Counted from the first letter of the stretch, positions 1 through 7,152 are shown. The stretch is DNA of 9,308 nucleotides from an uncultured Clostridia bacterium (GCA_944391635.1 CALXUL010000247.1:1-9308), one strand, 5' to 3'. Program-made: numbers and translations. Notes: a model not told the origin generated them from the letters alone.

Positions 1-446
1 CAGATGGATATGTTCTTACAAAGCCGTCAAGAGAGGTTTTGCTTGCTGGAGAGCATCATGATATCCATTATATGATTGGTTGCGCTGCTGGTGATGGAAA
101 GCTGTTTGGTGATCCACTGCCTCCAGTTATTAAATTTGCTCAAAATCAGCTTGATCTGAAGCGTGATCCGGCATATGTCTATTATTTCACTTATGTTCCA
201 CCCGGAGCGAAAGAGGCACACCATTCTGTTGAACATCATTATGTATTCCAGACGCTACTTCGTTCAAACCGTCCGTATACTGGATTTGACTTTGATCTCT
301 CAAATGAATTAGCTGATTATTGGGCTAATTTCATGAAGACAGGCAATCCTAACGGTGCTGGCGAACAGAAATGGACTCCGTATACTGAGGATTCTCCATG
401 CTATCTTGAGATAGCCAAAGAGCGTAAGATGAAAAAGTTCAACTAA
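1..446 (+). CDS. Type B carboxylesterase, C-terminal part (cut by window edge)
   Basis: This is the last ~147 codons of an alpha/beta-hydrolase of the carboxylesterase/para-nitrobenzyl esterase family, which hydrolyses carboxylic esters. The frame is open from base 3 and the gene begins outside the window, so the nucleophile elbow (GESAG) and the acidic residue are not visible. The best evidence is the stretch AHHSVEHHYVF, encoded at about 216-248. It matches the family's catalytic-histidine region (usually xHGAExPYVF), and the His at 222-224 would be the catalytic one. After it comes the usual C-terminal block with LADYWANFMKTGNPNG and a W-x-P-Y motif, so this end of the protein is intact. 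The substrate cannot be read from this part. Localisation is unknown because the N-terminus is missing. It is the only + strand gene and runs convergently into the next gene, with a shared terminator between them. Confidence 0.88.
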   Translation, partial: DGYVLTKPSREVLLAGEHHDIHYMIGCAAGDGKLFGDPLPPVIKFAQNQLDLKRDPAYVYYFTYVPPGAKEAHHSVEHHYVFQTLLRSNRPYTGFDFDLSNELADYWANFMKTGNPNGAGEQKWTPYTEDSPCYLEIAKERKMKKFN

Positions 447-475
447 GCTCTAGAGTGTGGATATATACCCAAATT

Positions 476-517
476 AAAACATCCCTAATCCAAGTAATTC
501 GGATTAGGGATGTTTTT
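476..517. terminator. Strong bidirectional intrinsic terminator
   Basis: A perfect inverted repeat has a left arm at 476-491 and a right arm at 501-516, with a 9-nt loop. The stem has a CATCCCTAATCC core with A/T-rich flanks, so each strand ends in a T tract (T513-518 on +). It lies about 30 nt after the esterase stop and about 60 nt after the stop of the convergent gene at 575, so it probably serves both. Confidence 0.9.
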
Positions 518-574
518 TATGAAAATGATTCAAAGTTAAGATTTAAACGTGTGAAACAAGAATTTAGGAAAGAG

Positions 575-1102
575 TCATACTATAAAATTCGTGACTCCCA
601 AGATTGCAATACCGATTGAAGTTACTATAGAATACTTGCGAATACGATTTTTTTCAATTTCCCAATATTCTTCCTCTGCTTTTTCTTTCTTGATTGCTTC
701 TTGTTCTTCTTTTAATTCCTCTTCTGTGGCGTTATCTTTGTCGAGCAAAACCTTTCTCGGATTTTTGATCTTATTTATCTGCCACTGCTGCCAGCTGTAA
801 AACTCAACAGCGCAACATAGCAGAACGATTATACCGAGAATCGTCCAGATTATAAAAGCTGATTCAATCGATACACCGAAATCATAAAGCTTGGTATTCC
901 CTTCAGACTGGACTTTTCTTAAATCAAAATATTCTGCAAAAGCAAAAATACAGCTAAAAGAGATCATGCCTACAAAAAAGGTTTTGTTGAGCCGCGGTGC
1001 TATCGAGTTGGCGGCAATGTCCAGATTGGTTTTCTGCTTTTTTTGCACTAATTCCCTTAAATAGTTTCTATTAAGCTTGGTCTCGAATTCTTTAAATTTC
1101 AT
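575..1102 (-). CDS. Hypothetical three-helix membrane protein with charged cytoplasmic-type helix
   Basis: I do not recognise this 175-residue protein. It has three hydrophobic segments (about residues 41-59, 81-102 and 157-175, the last ending at the C-terminus). Before the first is a basic, polar N-terminal region. Between the second and third is a strongly charged Glu/Lys-rich stretch (about 124-155, with runs such as EEELKEEQEAIKKEKAEEE), probably a long amphipathic or coiled-coil helix. Trp and aromatic residues flank the second segment. There is no signal peptide or enzymatic motif. I start it at the ATG at 1100-1102 because AGGAGG lies upstream at 1117-1122, although the 14-nt spacing is long. 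The in-frame ATG at 1169-1171 would start within a few bases of the predicted transcription start and has no ribosome site. It appears monocistronic, with its own promoter and a shared terminator downstream. The coding call is good; the function is unknown. Confidence 0.75.
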   Translation of the reverse strand: MKFKEFETKLNRNYLRELVQKKQKTNLDIAANSIAPRLNKTFFVGMISFSCIFAFAEYFDLRKVQSEGNTKLYDFGVSIESAFIIWTILGIIVLLCCAVEFYSWQQWQINKIKNPRKVLLDKDNATEEELKEEQEAIKKEKAEEEYWEIEKNRIRKYSIVTSIGIAILGVTNFIV

Positions 1103-1116
1103 GCCTGTAAGAAAAA

Positions 1117-1122
1117 CCTCCT
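1117..1122 (-). promoter_or_regulatory. AGGAGG ribosome binding site deciding the start at 1102
   Basis: AGGAGG on the - strand, 14 nt before the ATG at 1102. The spacing is longer than the usual 5-10 nt, but no other start codon fits it better, and the longer 198-codon reading would place this motif inside the gene. Confidence 0.5.
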
Positions 1123-1181
1123 GAAAAAATGCTGCTGATACGCAAACATTATCCGACAAACGGCTAATCATAATTTATCGT

Positions 1182-1210
1182 ATAATACCATATTTACGCT
1201 AAGATTGCAA
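1182..1210 (-). promoter_or_regulatory. Sigma-A promoter of the small membrane protein gene
   Basis: On the - strand, a -35 box TTGCAA (1205-1210) and a -10 box TATTAT (1182-1187) are separated by exactly 17 bp. Transcription would start near 1175 and leave a leader of about 70 nt before the ATG at 1102. Confidence 0.65.
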
Positions 1211-1213
1211 TCT
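1202..1213. promoter_or_regulatory. Perfect 12-bp palindrome over the -35 box (candidate operator)
   Basis: AGATTGCAATCT is its own reverse complement, and its centre is the -35 hexamer TTGCAA of the promoter at 1182-1210. A dimeric repressor bound here would block RNA polymerase. No regulator gene is adjacent, so the binding protein is unknown. Confidence 0.4.
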
Positions 1214-1257
1214 AATTTGTATTTCCGCATTGTAAACAAATAATGTACAATCTCATC

Positions 1258-1290
1258 AGAGAAGCTTGACCGTGGAGATCAGGCTTCTCT
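1258..1290 (-). terminator. Hairpin overlapping the stop codon of the ABC operon
   Basis: On the - strand, AGAGAAGC (1283-1290) pairs with GCTTCTCT (1258-1265). After one C-A mismatch, an inner five-base stem with a G-U wobble extends it, closing on a 5-nt loop. The hairpin includes the last codons and the stop (1279-1281) of the second ABC gene. There is no real T tract after it, so it may act as a transcript 3'-end stabiliser or a weak terminator. Confidence 0.5.
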
Positions 1291-3165
1291 ATATTGCTGC
1301 TTGTGATATTGCAGCGTATACAGTTGATAGTATTTGCCCTTTTGATGGAGCAATTCATGATGAGTCCCCTGCTCAATAATTTTACCATGCGAAAGCAGCA
1401 AAATATTATCAGCATGCTGGATAGTGGATAAACGGTGAGCGACGATCAACATAGTCCCGATATTCATCATTTTTTCAAGCGTATCCTGAATGAGAACTTC
1501 CGTTTCTGTATCAATATTCGCGGTAGCTTCATCCAGAATCATTACTGACGGTTTATGTATCAGAGTTCTGGCAAAAGATAAGAGCTGCCTCTGCCCTGCT
1601 GAAAAATTATTACCTCTTTCGCGCACGACTTCATCAAGACCGTTTTCAAGCTTATCAATGAATGAATCGGCGTTTACATATTTGCAGATCCTTTTTATTT
1701 CTGAATCAGGGATATTTTCCTCGCGTAAAACAATATTGCTGCGAATCGTACCGGAGAACAGGAAAACGTCTTGAAGCATCTGCCCAAAATGCCTTCTGAG
1801 CGAGGAAATTTTTATTTTTCGTATATCGATCCCGTCAATAAGTATCTCGCCCTTTTGAAAATCGTAATTTCGGCAGATCAGCGACAGTATCGTAGATTTA
1901 CCGGAACCGGTGGATCCTACAAAGGCAACAGTTTCATTCGGTTTTACATGGAAAGATATATCCTTGAGCACCCACTCGCCTTCGACATATGAAAACCAGA
2001 CATTTTTAAACTCTATATCGCCGCTGATATGGTCAAGTTCTATAGCGTCGGGCGAGTCGACTATTTTCGGTTCTATATCAAAAATAGTAAAAATCTTTTC
2101 AGCTGACGCAAAAGCTGACTGGAGCCAGTTAAACTGCTCGGCGAGGTTTTGGATGGGGTTGAAAAATTTGGAGATGTACATATAGAACGTAACGATAGTA
2201 CCGCTTGTCAAAGTCTGCCCCATAAAGCTGGTGTTGTCAATATACCCCTTACCTCCGAGGTATAGCAGGCACAAAACGGACGATACATATAACATGTACA
2301 CCATAGGGCGGAATATACCAAATACAAAAATTTCCTGCTGCTTTGCAGCCCCTAAGCGTCTGTTACGCTCTTCAAAATCCCTCATTTTCTTTTCTTCCTG
2401 ATTGAAAATCTGCGTGATTTTTATACCAGACAAATTTTCAGAAAGATAAGTATTTATATCTGTTGTACACTCTTTTACCTTCCAATAAGCTTTTCGCGAA
2501 AATTTTCTAAAAATCACTGTAAAAAGGACAATAAACGGAACAAAGCATAAGACCATCAGCGTAAGCTCATAATTGAGGGCAAACATTGCGCACAATACGC
2601 CTGCGATAATAAACAGATTTTTGAGAAGGTTTACAAGTATGTTCGTAAACATTCTCGAGATTGCATTTGTGTCGTTTGCAACGCGCGTAACAAGCTTCCC
2701 GACGGGTATCGCATTGAGCTGTTCATGCGATAGACTCTCTATGTGTACGAAAAGATCTTCGCGAATTTTTGACAAGATTTTTTGACCTGTTTTTTGAAGA
2801 ACGATTGCCTGAATGTACGAACAGACAAGCGAAACGATCAAAATACCGGCGTAAAAAGCGACTGCCGAAAAAAGCTGCTTAAGTTCAAAATCGACTTTTA
2901 TCTGTTCTTCTATCCACCCGATTATAAGTGGCGAGGCAATGTCATATGCTATGGAAAAAAGCATTATTATGCAGACGAAAGTGAGACTTTTCCAATATGG
3001 TTTAGCGTATTTGAGCAGACGGCGTATGATTTCGCCGTCGTTCATATTGCGGTCAAATCCAATCGCCTCTTTTTTATTCTTTATAGCGAGATAGGCAATT
3101 ATAAAGCAAATAGAAAAGAAGACGATTACTCCGCCTACGACAAGTAAAGGATAAAAATCATACAT
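1279..3165 (-). CDS. ABC exporter half-transporter with catalytically complete Walker B (BmrD/YheH-like)
   Basis: This 628-residue protein has a fused permease and ATPase, and is the second subunit of a probable heterodimeric exporter of drugs, lipids or peptides. An extra N-terminal hydrophobic segment (about 5-28) precedes the six-helix exporter domain (about 55-340). The ATPase follows: Walker A GSTGSGKST (417-425, Lys423), Q-loop Gln465, signature FSAGQ (521-525, deviating from LSGGQ), Walker B ending in Asp545-Glu546, and switch His577. The Glu is the catalytic base. I start at the ATG at 3165: it is one base after the upstream stop, and AGGAGG lies 12 nt upstream at 3178-3183. The earlier ATG at 3186 is upstream of that site and overlaps the neighbour. 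The two genes are surely co-transcribed and probably translationally coupled. Gene order and active-site asymmetry match Bacillus yheI-yheH (bmrCD). The substrate is not readable from sequence. Confidence 0.93.
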   Translation of the reverse strand: MYDFYPLLVVGGVIVFFSICFIIAYLAIKNKKEAIGFDRNMNDGEIIRRLLKYAKPYWKSLTFVCIIMLFSIAYDIASPLIIGWIEEQIKVDFELKQLFSAVAFYAGILIVSLVCSYIQAIVLQKTGQKILSKIREDLFVHIESLSHEQLNAIPVGKLVTRVANDTNAISRMFTNILVNLLKNLFIIAGVLCAMFALNYELTLMVLCFVPFIVLFTVIFRKFSRKAYWKVKECTTDINTYLSENLSGIKITQIFNQEEKKMRDFEERNRRLGAAKQQEIFVFGIFRPMVYMLYVSSVLCLLYLGGKGYIDNTSFMGQTLTSGTIVTFYMYISKFFNPIQNLAEQFNWLQSAFASAEKIFTIFDIEPKIVDSPDAIELDHISGDIEFKNVWFSYVEGEWVLKDISFHVKPNETVAFVGSTGSGKSTILSLICRNYDFQKGEILIDGIDIRKIKISSLRRHFGQMLQDVFLFSGTIRSNIVLREENIPDSEIKRICKYVNADSFIDKLENGLDEVVRERGNNFSAGQRQLLSFARTLIHKPSVMILDEATANIDTETEVLIQDTLEKMMNIGTMLIVAHRLSTIQHADNILLLSHGKIIEQGTHHELLHQKGKYYQLYTLQYHKQQYREA

Positions 3166-3166
3166 T

Positions 3167-4942
3167 TTAATCAATATCCTCCTCATCTTCTAATTTTTGC
3201 AGATTTACCATTTTATAATAGGCAGGACATTCGTTATACAGTTCATCATGCGTGCCGATAGCGATTACTTTCCCGTCATCCACAAAGATGATTTTATCCA
3301 TATTTTCTACTGTGGATATACGATGCGATACTAAAATAGTTGTCTTACCGGCGCGAGTGCTTTTGAGATTTTCAAGAATCACTTTTTCTGTTTTAGTGTC
3401 GACAGCGGAAACAGAATCGTCCAAAATCAAAATTACCGGATCTCTTATAAGTGCGCGAGAGATCGAGATTCTTTGTTTTTGACCTCCGGAGACCGTAACT
3501 CCCCTCTCTCCCAGCACAGTATTGTAGCCCTCTTTAAATTCCGCTATATTATCATGTACGTCAGCGAGCTTTGCGGCTTTGACAGCTGCGTCTTTATCGG
3601 ATCCTTCGTAAGCGAAGCGGATATTATTTTCGATAGTGTCGCTGAACAAAAAATTGTCCTGAGGGACATATGCGGAAGCTTCGCGGACAGAGTGAATAGA
3701 TATTTTGTTGACGTCGTACCCGTCAATGAAAACAGTTCCCTCCGGTACGTTATATGTTCTGAGAATCAAATCTACGATAGTCGTTTTTCCGGAGCCCGTT
3801 TTGCCTACGATACCGACATTTTCACCGGGATTGATCGTGAATGAAACATTTGTGAGCACATCTCGCTCAGTTCCCGGATATCGGAAAGTGAGATTACGGA
3901 ATTCGATTTTACCTTTTATATCTTTAAGCTCGATAACATCCGGGGCGTCGGCGACATCCTGCTTTGAATCGAGGAGCTCCCCTATCCTCTTGAGCGATGC
4001 TTTTCCACGAGAGGTCATATCTATAAGCTCCGAAACAGCCATTATAGGCCATACAATGGCGTTGAAATAGCCGATAAATTCAACAAGCTCGCCAGCATCA
4101 AAGCTGTCAATATAGACCAGATATCCGCCATAGCCTAAAATTATACAAATAACAGATTCAACAAACAGCGTAACAAAAATACGGAGCAGTGTCGCTGTTT
4201 TTGTGAAGTCGATATTTGTATTTTCGTTTTTGATGTTAAGTTTTTTAAATGCCAAAAGTTCTTTTGTCTCTTTGACGAAAGCCTTTATGACGGCAATTCC
4301 AGAAAAACTTTCCTGAGAGAAATCTGACAGATCGGAGAAAGCTTCTTGCCGCAGCTCCCACTTTTTTGTCATGGACTTCCCTACTATAGTTGCCGCCAAA
4401 GCGAGGAATATCATTGGCAGCAAAGTAAAACATGTAAGCATCCAATCCATGCGCCACATTTTTATTATTGCCATACACCCGAGCAAGGCTGCGTCAAAAA
4501 ACATCAGTATACCGGAGCCAAAACATTCCTGCACCGTTTCAAGGTCATTTGTAAAAAGCGACATCATATTTCCAACTTTATTGACCTGATAATATTGCTG
4601 CGAAAGATTCTTGCAATGTGCGAACATTTTATTTCTTATATCGGTCTCGACCTTGATCGCAGATCCAAAGAAGCATATTCTCCATAAAAACCGTCCGAAA
4701 ACAAGGGCGATTATGACGATTATAAGCGGCAGGCATATATTATCAAGCAAAAAGTCTATATCAAAAGTTTCTGCCTGACCGTTAAATTCGACATACCCTG
4801 TATTCATTCCGTTTATTACCATTTTGTACAGTTCAGGAATCTTGAGCTGGAAATAATCGACCAGAATCAGCGCTGCAAGACCAAGCAGCAATATGTAAGA
4901 ATACTTCAGATAATATCGGTTTATATGTTTGCCGAATATCAT
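3167..4942 (-). CDS. ABC exporter half-transporter with degenerate Walker B (BmrC/YheI-like)
   Basis: This 591-residue fused permease-ATPase is the first gene of the two-gene exporter operon. The N-terminal half holds about six membrane helices (first about 15-31, last about 258-310). The ATPase domain has Walker A GKTGSGKTT (380-388, Lys386), Q-loop Gln428, a canonical signature VSGGQ (484-488), Walker B LILDD with Asp509 where the catalytic Glu is expected, and switch His540. Asp in place of Glu is the mark of the degenerate site in heterodimeric exporters such as BmrCD, LmrCD and TM287/288. The acidic C-terminus (EDEEDID) ends one base before the partner's ATG. I start at the ATG at 4942 because AGGGGA lies 9 nt upstream; an in-frame TTG at 5008 has no ribosome site and lies within the leader hairpin. 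The gene probably depends on the leader hairpin at 4982-5020. The substrate is unknown. Confidence 0.93.
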   Translation of the reverse strand: MIFGKHINRYYLKYSYILLLGLAALILVDYFQLKIPELYKMVINGMNTGYVEFNGQAETFDIDFLLDNICLPLIIVIIALVFGRFLWRICFFGSAIKVETDIRNKMFAHCKNLSQQYYQVNKVGNMMSLFTNDLETVQECFGSGILMFFDAALLGCMAIIKMWRMDWMLTCFTLLPMIFLALAATIVGKSMTKKWELRQEAFSDLSDFSQESFSGIAVIKAFVKETKELLAFKKLNIKNENTNIDFTKTATLLRIFVTLFVESVICIILGYGGYLVYIDSFDAGELVEFIGYFNAIVWPIMAVSELIDMTSRGKASLKRIGELLDSKQDVADAPDVIELKDIKGKIEFRNLTFRYPGTERDVLTNVSFTINPGENVGIVGKTGSGKTTIVDLILRTYNVPEGTVFIDGYDVNKISIHSVREASAYVPQDNFLFSDTIENNIRFAYEGSDKDAAVKAAKLADVHDNIAEFKEGYNTVLGERGVTVSGGQKQRISISRALIRDPVILILDDSVSAVDTKTEKVILENLKSTRAGKTTILVSHRISTVENMDKIIFVDDGKVIAIGTHDELYNECPAYYKMVNLQKLEDEEDID

Positions 4943-4963
4943 ATGTATTGTTCCCCTTTTTAT

Positions 4964-5020
4964 AAAATAAAAAATGAAAAAGGTAGCTGCCAAATCGTCG
5001 GAAAACAAAATGCAACTACC
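4964..5020 (-). promoter_or_regulatory. Terminator-like hairpin in the ABC operon leader (candidate attenuator)
   Basis: In the - strand RNA, GGUAGUUGC (5012-5020) pairs along nine bases with GCAGCUACC (4982-4990), including one U-G wobble. The loop is 21 nt. The right arm is followed at once by a U-rich run (4964-4981, UUUUUCAUUUUUUAUUUUAU). It lies after the promoter and about 20 nt before the ribosome site, so it could end transcription before the ABC genes. On the + strand the wobble becomes a C-A mismatch, which supports - strand function. A competing small hairpin, CAAC/GUUG (5013-5024), would use part of the left arm. Confidence 0.6.
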
Positions 5021-5047
5021 GTTGTCAGCAAATATAAAACTAACTAT

Positions 5048-5076
5048 ATTTTATTCGAAATGAATTTAGTTTTCAA
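5048..5076 (-). promoter_or_regulatory. Sigma-A promoter of the ABC exporter operon
   Basis: On the - strand, a -35 box TTGAAA (5071-5076) and a -10 box TAAAAT (5048-5053) are separated by 17 bp, each differing from consensus at one base. Transcription would start near 5041, giving a leader of about 100 nt that contains the hairpin at 4982-5020. Confidence 0.7.
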
Positions 5077-5115
5077 ATCATTTGAATCACAGCGGAAACC
5101 TATCTTTTGGACAGT

Positions 5116-5145
5116 AATAGAGCACCGCTGCTGCGGTGCTCTATT
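5116..5145 (-). terminator. Terminator after tRNA-Gln
   Basis: A perfect 13-bp inverted repeat (5116-5128 with 5133-5145, 4-nt loop) with a GAGCACCGC core begins immediately after the encoded CCA end of the tRNA on the - strand. The tail is only partly T-rich (TATTACTGT), so it may be a modest terminator or a 3'-processing boundary. Confidence 0.65.
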
Positions 5146-5219
5146 TGGCAGCGGAAGAAGGATTCGAACCCTCACAAACGGAGTCAGAGTCCGGTGTGCT
5201 ACCATTACACAATTCCGCT
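5146..5219 (-). tRNA. tRNA-Gln (anticodon CTG)
   Basis: This 74-nt tRNA gene includes an encoded CCA (5146-5148) and a discriminator G. The acceptor stem is AGCGGAA/TTCCGCT. The D arm carries AATGGTA, the anticodon loop is CTCTGAC, and the T arm has GGTTCGAATCC. The anticodon CTG (+ strand CAG, 5185-5187) reads the glutamine codon CAG. The first pair of the anticodon stem (27-43) is a C-U mismatch; the remaining pairs are sound. It stands alone between its own promoter and a terminator-like hairpin. Confidence 0.95.
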
Positions 5220-5232
5220 AAATGCAAAAACA

Positions 5233-5261
5233 ATTATAACCACACCGTACAATTTTGTCAA
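5233..5261 (-). promoter_or_regulatory. Perfect-consensus promoter of tRNA-Gln
   Basis: On the - strand, TTGACA (5256-5261), a 17-bp spacer and TATAAT (5233-5238) match the sigma-A consensus at all twelve positions. Position +1 would fall about 6 nt before the mature tRNA 5' end, so only a short leader needs removal. Strong constitutive expression is expected. Confidence 0.9.
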
Positions 5262-5283
5262 GAGCAATTTTAAAAATTTGGAA

Positions 5284-5319
5284 AAATAATAGGGCAAGTT
5301 GTAGCTTGCCCTATTATTT
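5284..5319 (-). terminator. Intrinsic terminator of pckG
   Basis: A 15-bp perfect stem (5284-5298 with 5305-5319) with AGGGCAAG core and 6-nt loop begins two bases after the pckG stop codon. On the - strand it continues into a T-rich tract. The terminator ends just upstream of the -35 box of the tRNA promoter. Confidence 0.92.
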
Positions 5320-5320
5320 A

Positions 5321-7084
5321 CTATTTATTCAGATTGTTTTTAAGGGTTTGAAGTTCATCTTTCAGCTCTTTAGGAAGCTTTTCACCAAATTGCTTATAAA
5401 ACTCTTCGATACCGTCAACTTCCGCGTTCCAAAGGTCTCTATCAACATCCAGAATAGATTTAAGCTGTTCGACATCGAAATCCAGACCTTCCAGATTGAT
5501 ATCTTCCGGATTAGGCACATAACCTATCGCCGTTTCTTGAGCGCCGACCTCATCAAAGCATCTCTTCATGATCCATTCAAGAACGCGCATATTATCGCCA
5601 AAGCCTGGCCAAATGAAATTGCCGTTATCATCAGTGCGGAACCAGTTTACATTAAAGATCTTGGGCTGATTTTTAATAAGTTTGCCCATGTCGAGCCAGT
5701 GCTGCCAATAGTCAGCCATATGATAGCCGCAGAACGGAAGCATAGCCATAGGATCTCTTCTTACTACGCCAACAGCGCCTGTAGCCGCTGCAGTCGTTTC
5801 GGAAGCCATTATAGAGCCGACAAATACGCCGTGCTGCCAATTTCTTGACTGATATACCAGAGGAGCGGTTTTTGCTCTTCTTCCGCCAAAAACGATGGCA
5901 GAGATCGGGACGCCGGCTGGATTGTCAAATTCAGGAGAAATGCATGGGCAGTTTTTAGCGGGCGCCGTAAAGCGGCTGTTTGGATGAGCGCCCTTTGACC
6001 CGTCGGAAGGATCCCACGGCTCGCCCTTCCAGTTTAGCGCGTCCTTCGGAGGATTCTTGTCCATCCCCTCCCACCAGACGGTACCGTCTGGTTTAAGGAC
6101 CACATTGGTAAAGATAGAATTCTTACGGGTGGAAAGAAGTGCGTTGGGATTGGATTTCATGCTTGTACCAGGAGCGACGCCAAAGAAACCGTACTCAGGG
6201 TTTACCGCCCAAAGCCTTCCGTCAGGACCGACTCTGAGCCATGCAATATCATCGCCGACGCACCATACTTTATAGCCTTTATTGCGGTATATCTCAGGAG
6301 GAATAAGCATTGCAAGATTTGTTTTACCACATGCGGATGGAAAAGCTGCTGCGAGATAACGGACATCGCCGTCGGGGCTTTCAATACCCAAAATAAGCAT
6401 ATGCTCAGCCATCCAGTTTTCGTTGTGCCCAAGATAAGATGCTATGCGCAGTGCAAAGCATTTTTTGCCGAGCAAAACATTGCCGCCGTATCCTGAATTA
6501 ACGGACATGATAGTATTATCTTCCGGAAAATGAACGATATATCTGTTTTCCTCATCAAGATTTGCTTTTGAATGTAAACCTTTTATGAAATCGGGGCTGT
6601 TGCCAAGTGCTTCATAAACGTTGAGTCCAACTCTCGTCATGATAGCCATGCTCACCACAACGTAAATGGAATCTGTGAGCTCTATACCGTATTTTGCAAA
6701 AGGCGAACCCACGACGCTCATCGAATAAGGAATAACGTACATCGTTCTCCCCTTCATAGAACCGTCATAGATTTTTGCAAGCTTGGCATACATTTCCTGA
6801 GGATCCATCCAGTTGTTCGTCGGACCTGCGTCCTCTTCGTTCCTGCAGCAAATAAAAGTACGGTCCTCGACCCTTGCTACGTCATTAGGAGCGGAACGGT
6901 GGTATACGCACCCCGGAAGCAGTTCCTGATTCAGCTTAATAAGCTCGCCAGTGATAAAGCCTTCATTTCTAATAGCGTTAAGCTGTTCCTCGGAGCCGTC
7001 GATCCAAACTATTTTGTCTGGTTTGGTCATATCGGCCATTTGATTGATCCAATCTAATATGTGAGAATTATTTGTAAAGGCCAT
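5321..7084 (-). CDS. pckG: Phosphoenolpyruvate carboxykinase (GTP)
   Basis: This cytoplasmic enzyme interconverts oxaloacetate plus GTP with PEP, CO2 and GDP (EC 4.1.1.32). At 587 residues it is full length for the GTP-type family (about 600). Visible motifs are: LGKKCFALRIAS (205-216) with the metal-binding Lys208; His228; the P-loop AFPSACGKTN (247-256), whose Cys252 is typical of the GTP type; the kinase-2 motif VGDDIAW (276-282); the substrate/phosphate region around NSRFTAPAKNCP (369-380); and the guanine-binding segment FIWPGFGDN (490-498). ATP-type enzymes lack this last block and are shorter. The start is firm: AGGAGG lies 7 nt before the ATG at 7084. It is transcribed alone from the promoter at 7153-7181 and ended by the terminator at 5284-5319. 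In anaerobes that ferment sugars the enzyme may run in the carboxylating direction (PEP to oxaloacetate), as described in Clostridium thermocellum; the direction here is inference. Confidence 0.98.
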   Translation of the reverse strand: MAFTNNSHILDWINQMADMTKPDKIVWIDGSEEQLNAIRNEGFITGELIKLNQELLPGCVYHRSAPNDVARVEDRTFICCRNEEDAGPTNNWMDPQEMYAKLAKIYDGSMKGRTMYVIPYSMSVVGSPFAKYGIELTDSIYVVVSMAIMTRVGLNVYEALGNSPDFIKGLHSKANLDEENRYIVHFPEDNTIMSVNSGYGGNVLLGKKCFALRIASYLGHNENWMAEHMLILGIESPDGDVRYLAAAFPSACGKTNLAMLIPPEIYRNKGYKVWCVGDDIAWLRVGPDGRLWAVNPEYGFFGVAPGTSMKSNPNALLSTRKNSIFTNVVLKPDGTVWWEGMDKNPPKDALNWKGEPWDPSDGSKGAHPNSRFTAPAKNCPCISPEFDNPAGVPISAIVFGGRRAKTAPLVYQSRNWQHGVFVGSIMASETTAAATGAVGVVRRDPMAMLPFCGYHMADYWQHWLDMGKLIKNQPKIFNVNWFRTDDNGNFIWPGFGDNMRVLEWIMKRCFDEVGAQETAIGYVPNPEDINLEGLDFDVEQLKSILDVDRDLWNAEVDGIEEFYKQFGEKLPKELKDELQTLKNNLNK

Positions 7085-7152
7085 GCTATTTCCTCCTAAA
7101 TATAAATACCTTTTGATAATCTGAACAGATATTTACCAATACTGCACTACAC

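Noticed and set aside
1103..1171. Longer start for the small membrane protein at 1171
   Set aside because: The predicted transcript begins near 1175, leaving no room for a ribosome site, and the added residues include the real ribosome site sequence.
3166..3186. Longer start for the second ABC gene at 3186
   Set aside because: The ATG at 3184-3186 lies upstream of the AGGAGG and overlaps the neighbour's coding sequence; the ATG at 3165 is one base past the neighbour's stop.
4943..5008. N-terminal extension of the first ABC gene from an in-frame TTG
   Set aside because: It has no ribosome site, starts inside the hairpin loop and adds a low-quality sequence; the ATG at 4942 has AGGGGA at good spacing.
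4833..5015. TTG-started frame of 60 codons as a BmrB-like leader peptide
   Set aside because: The only upstream purine patch (GGTAG) is weak and too close, and the frame runs through the terminator and far into the ABC gene, unlike a short leader peptide.
5255..5848. 197-codon + strand frame opposite the end of pckG
   Set aside because: It is antisense to a clear pckG reading frame and the pckG terminator, and the translation resembles no family.
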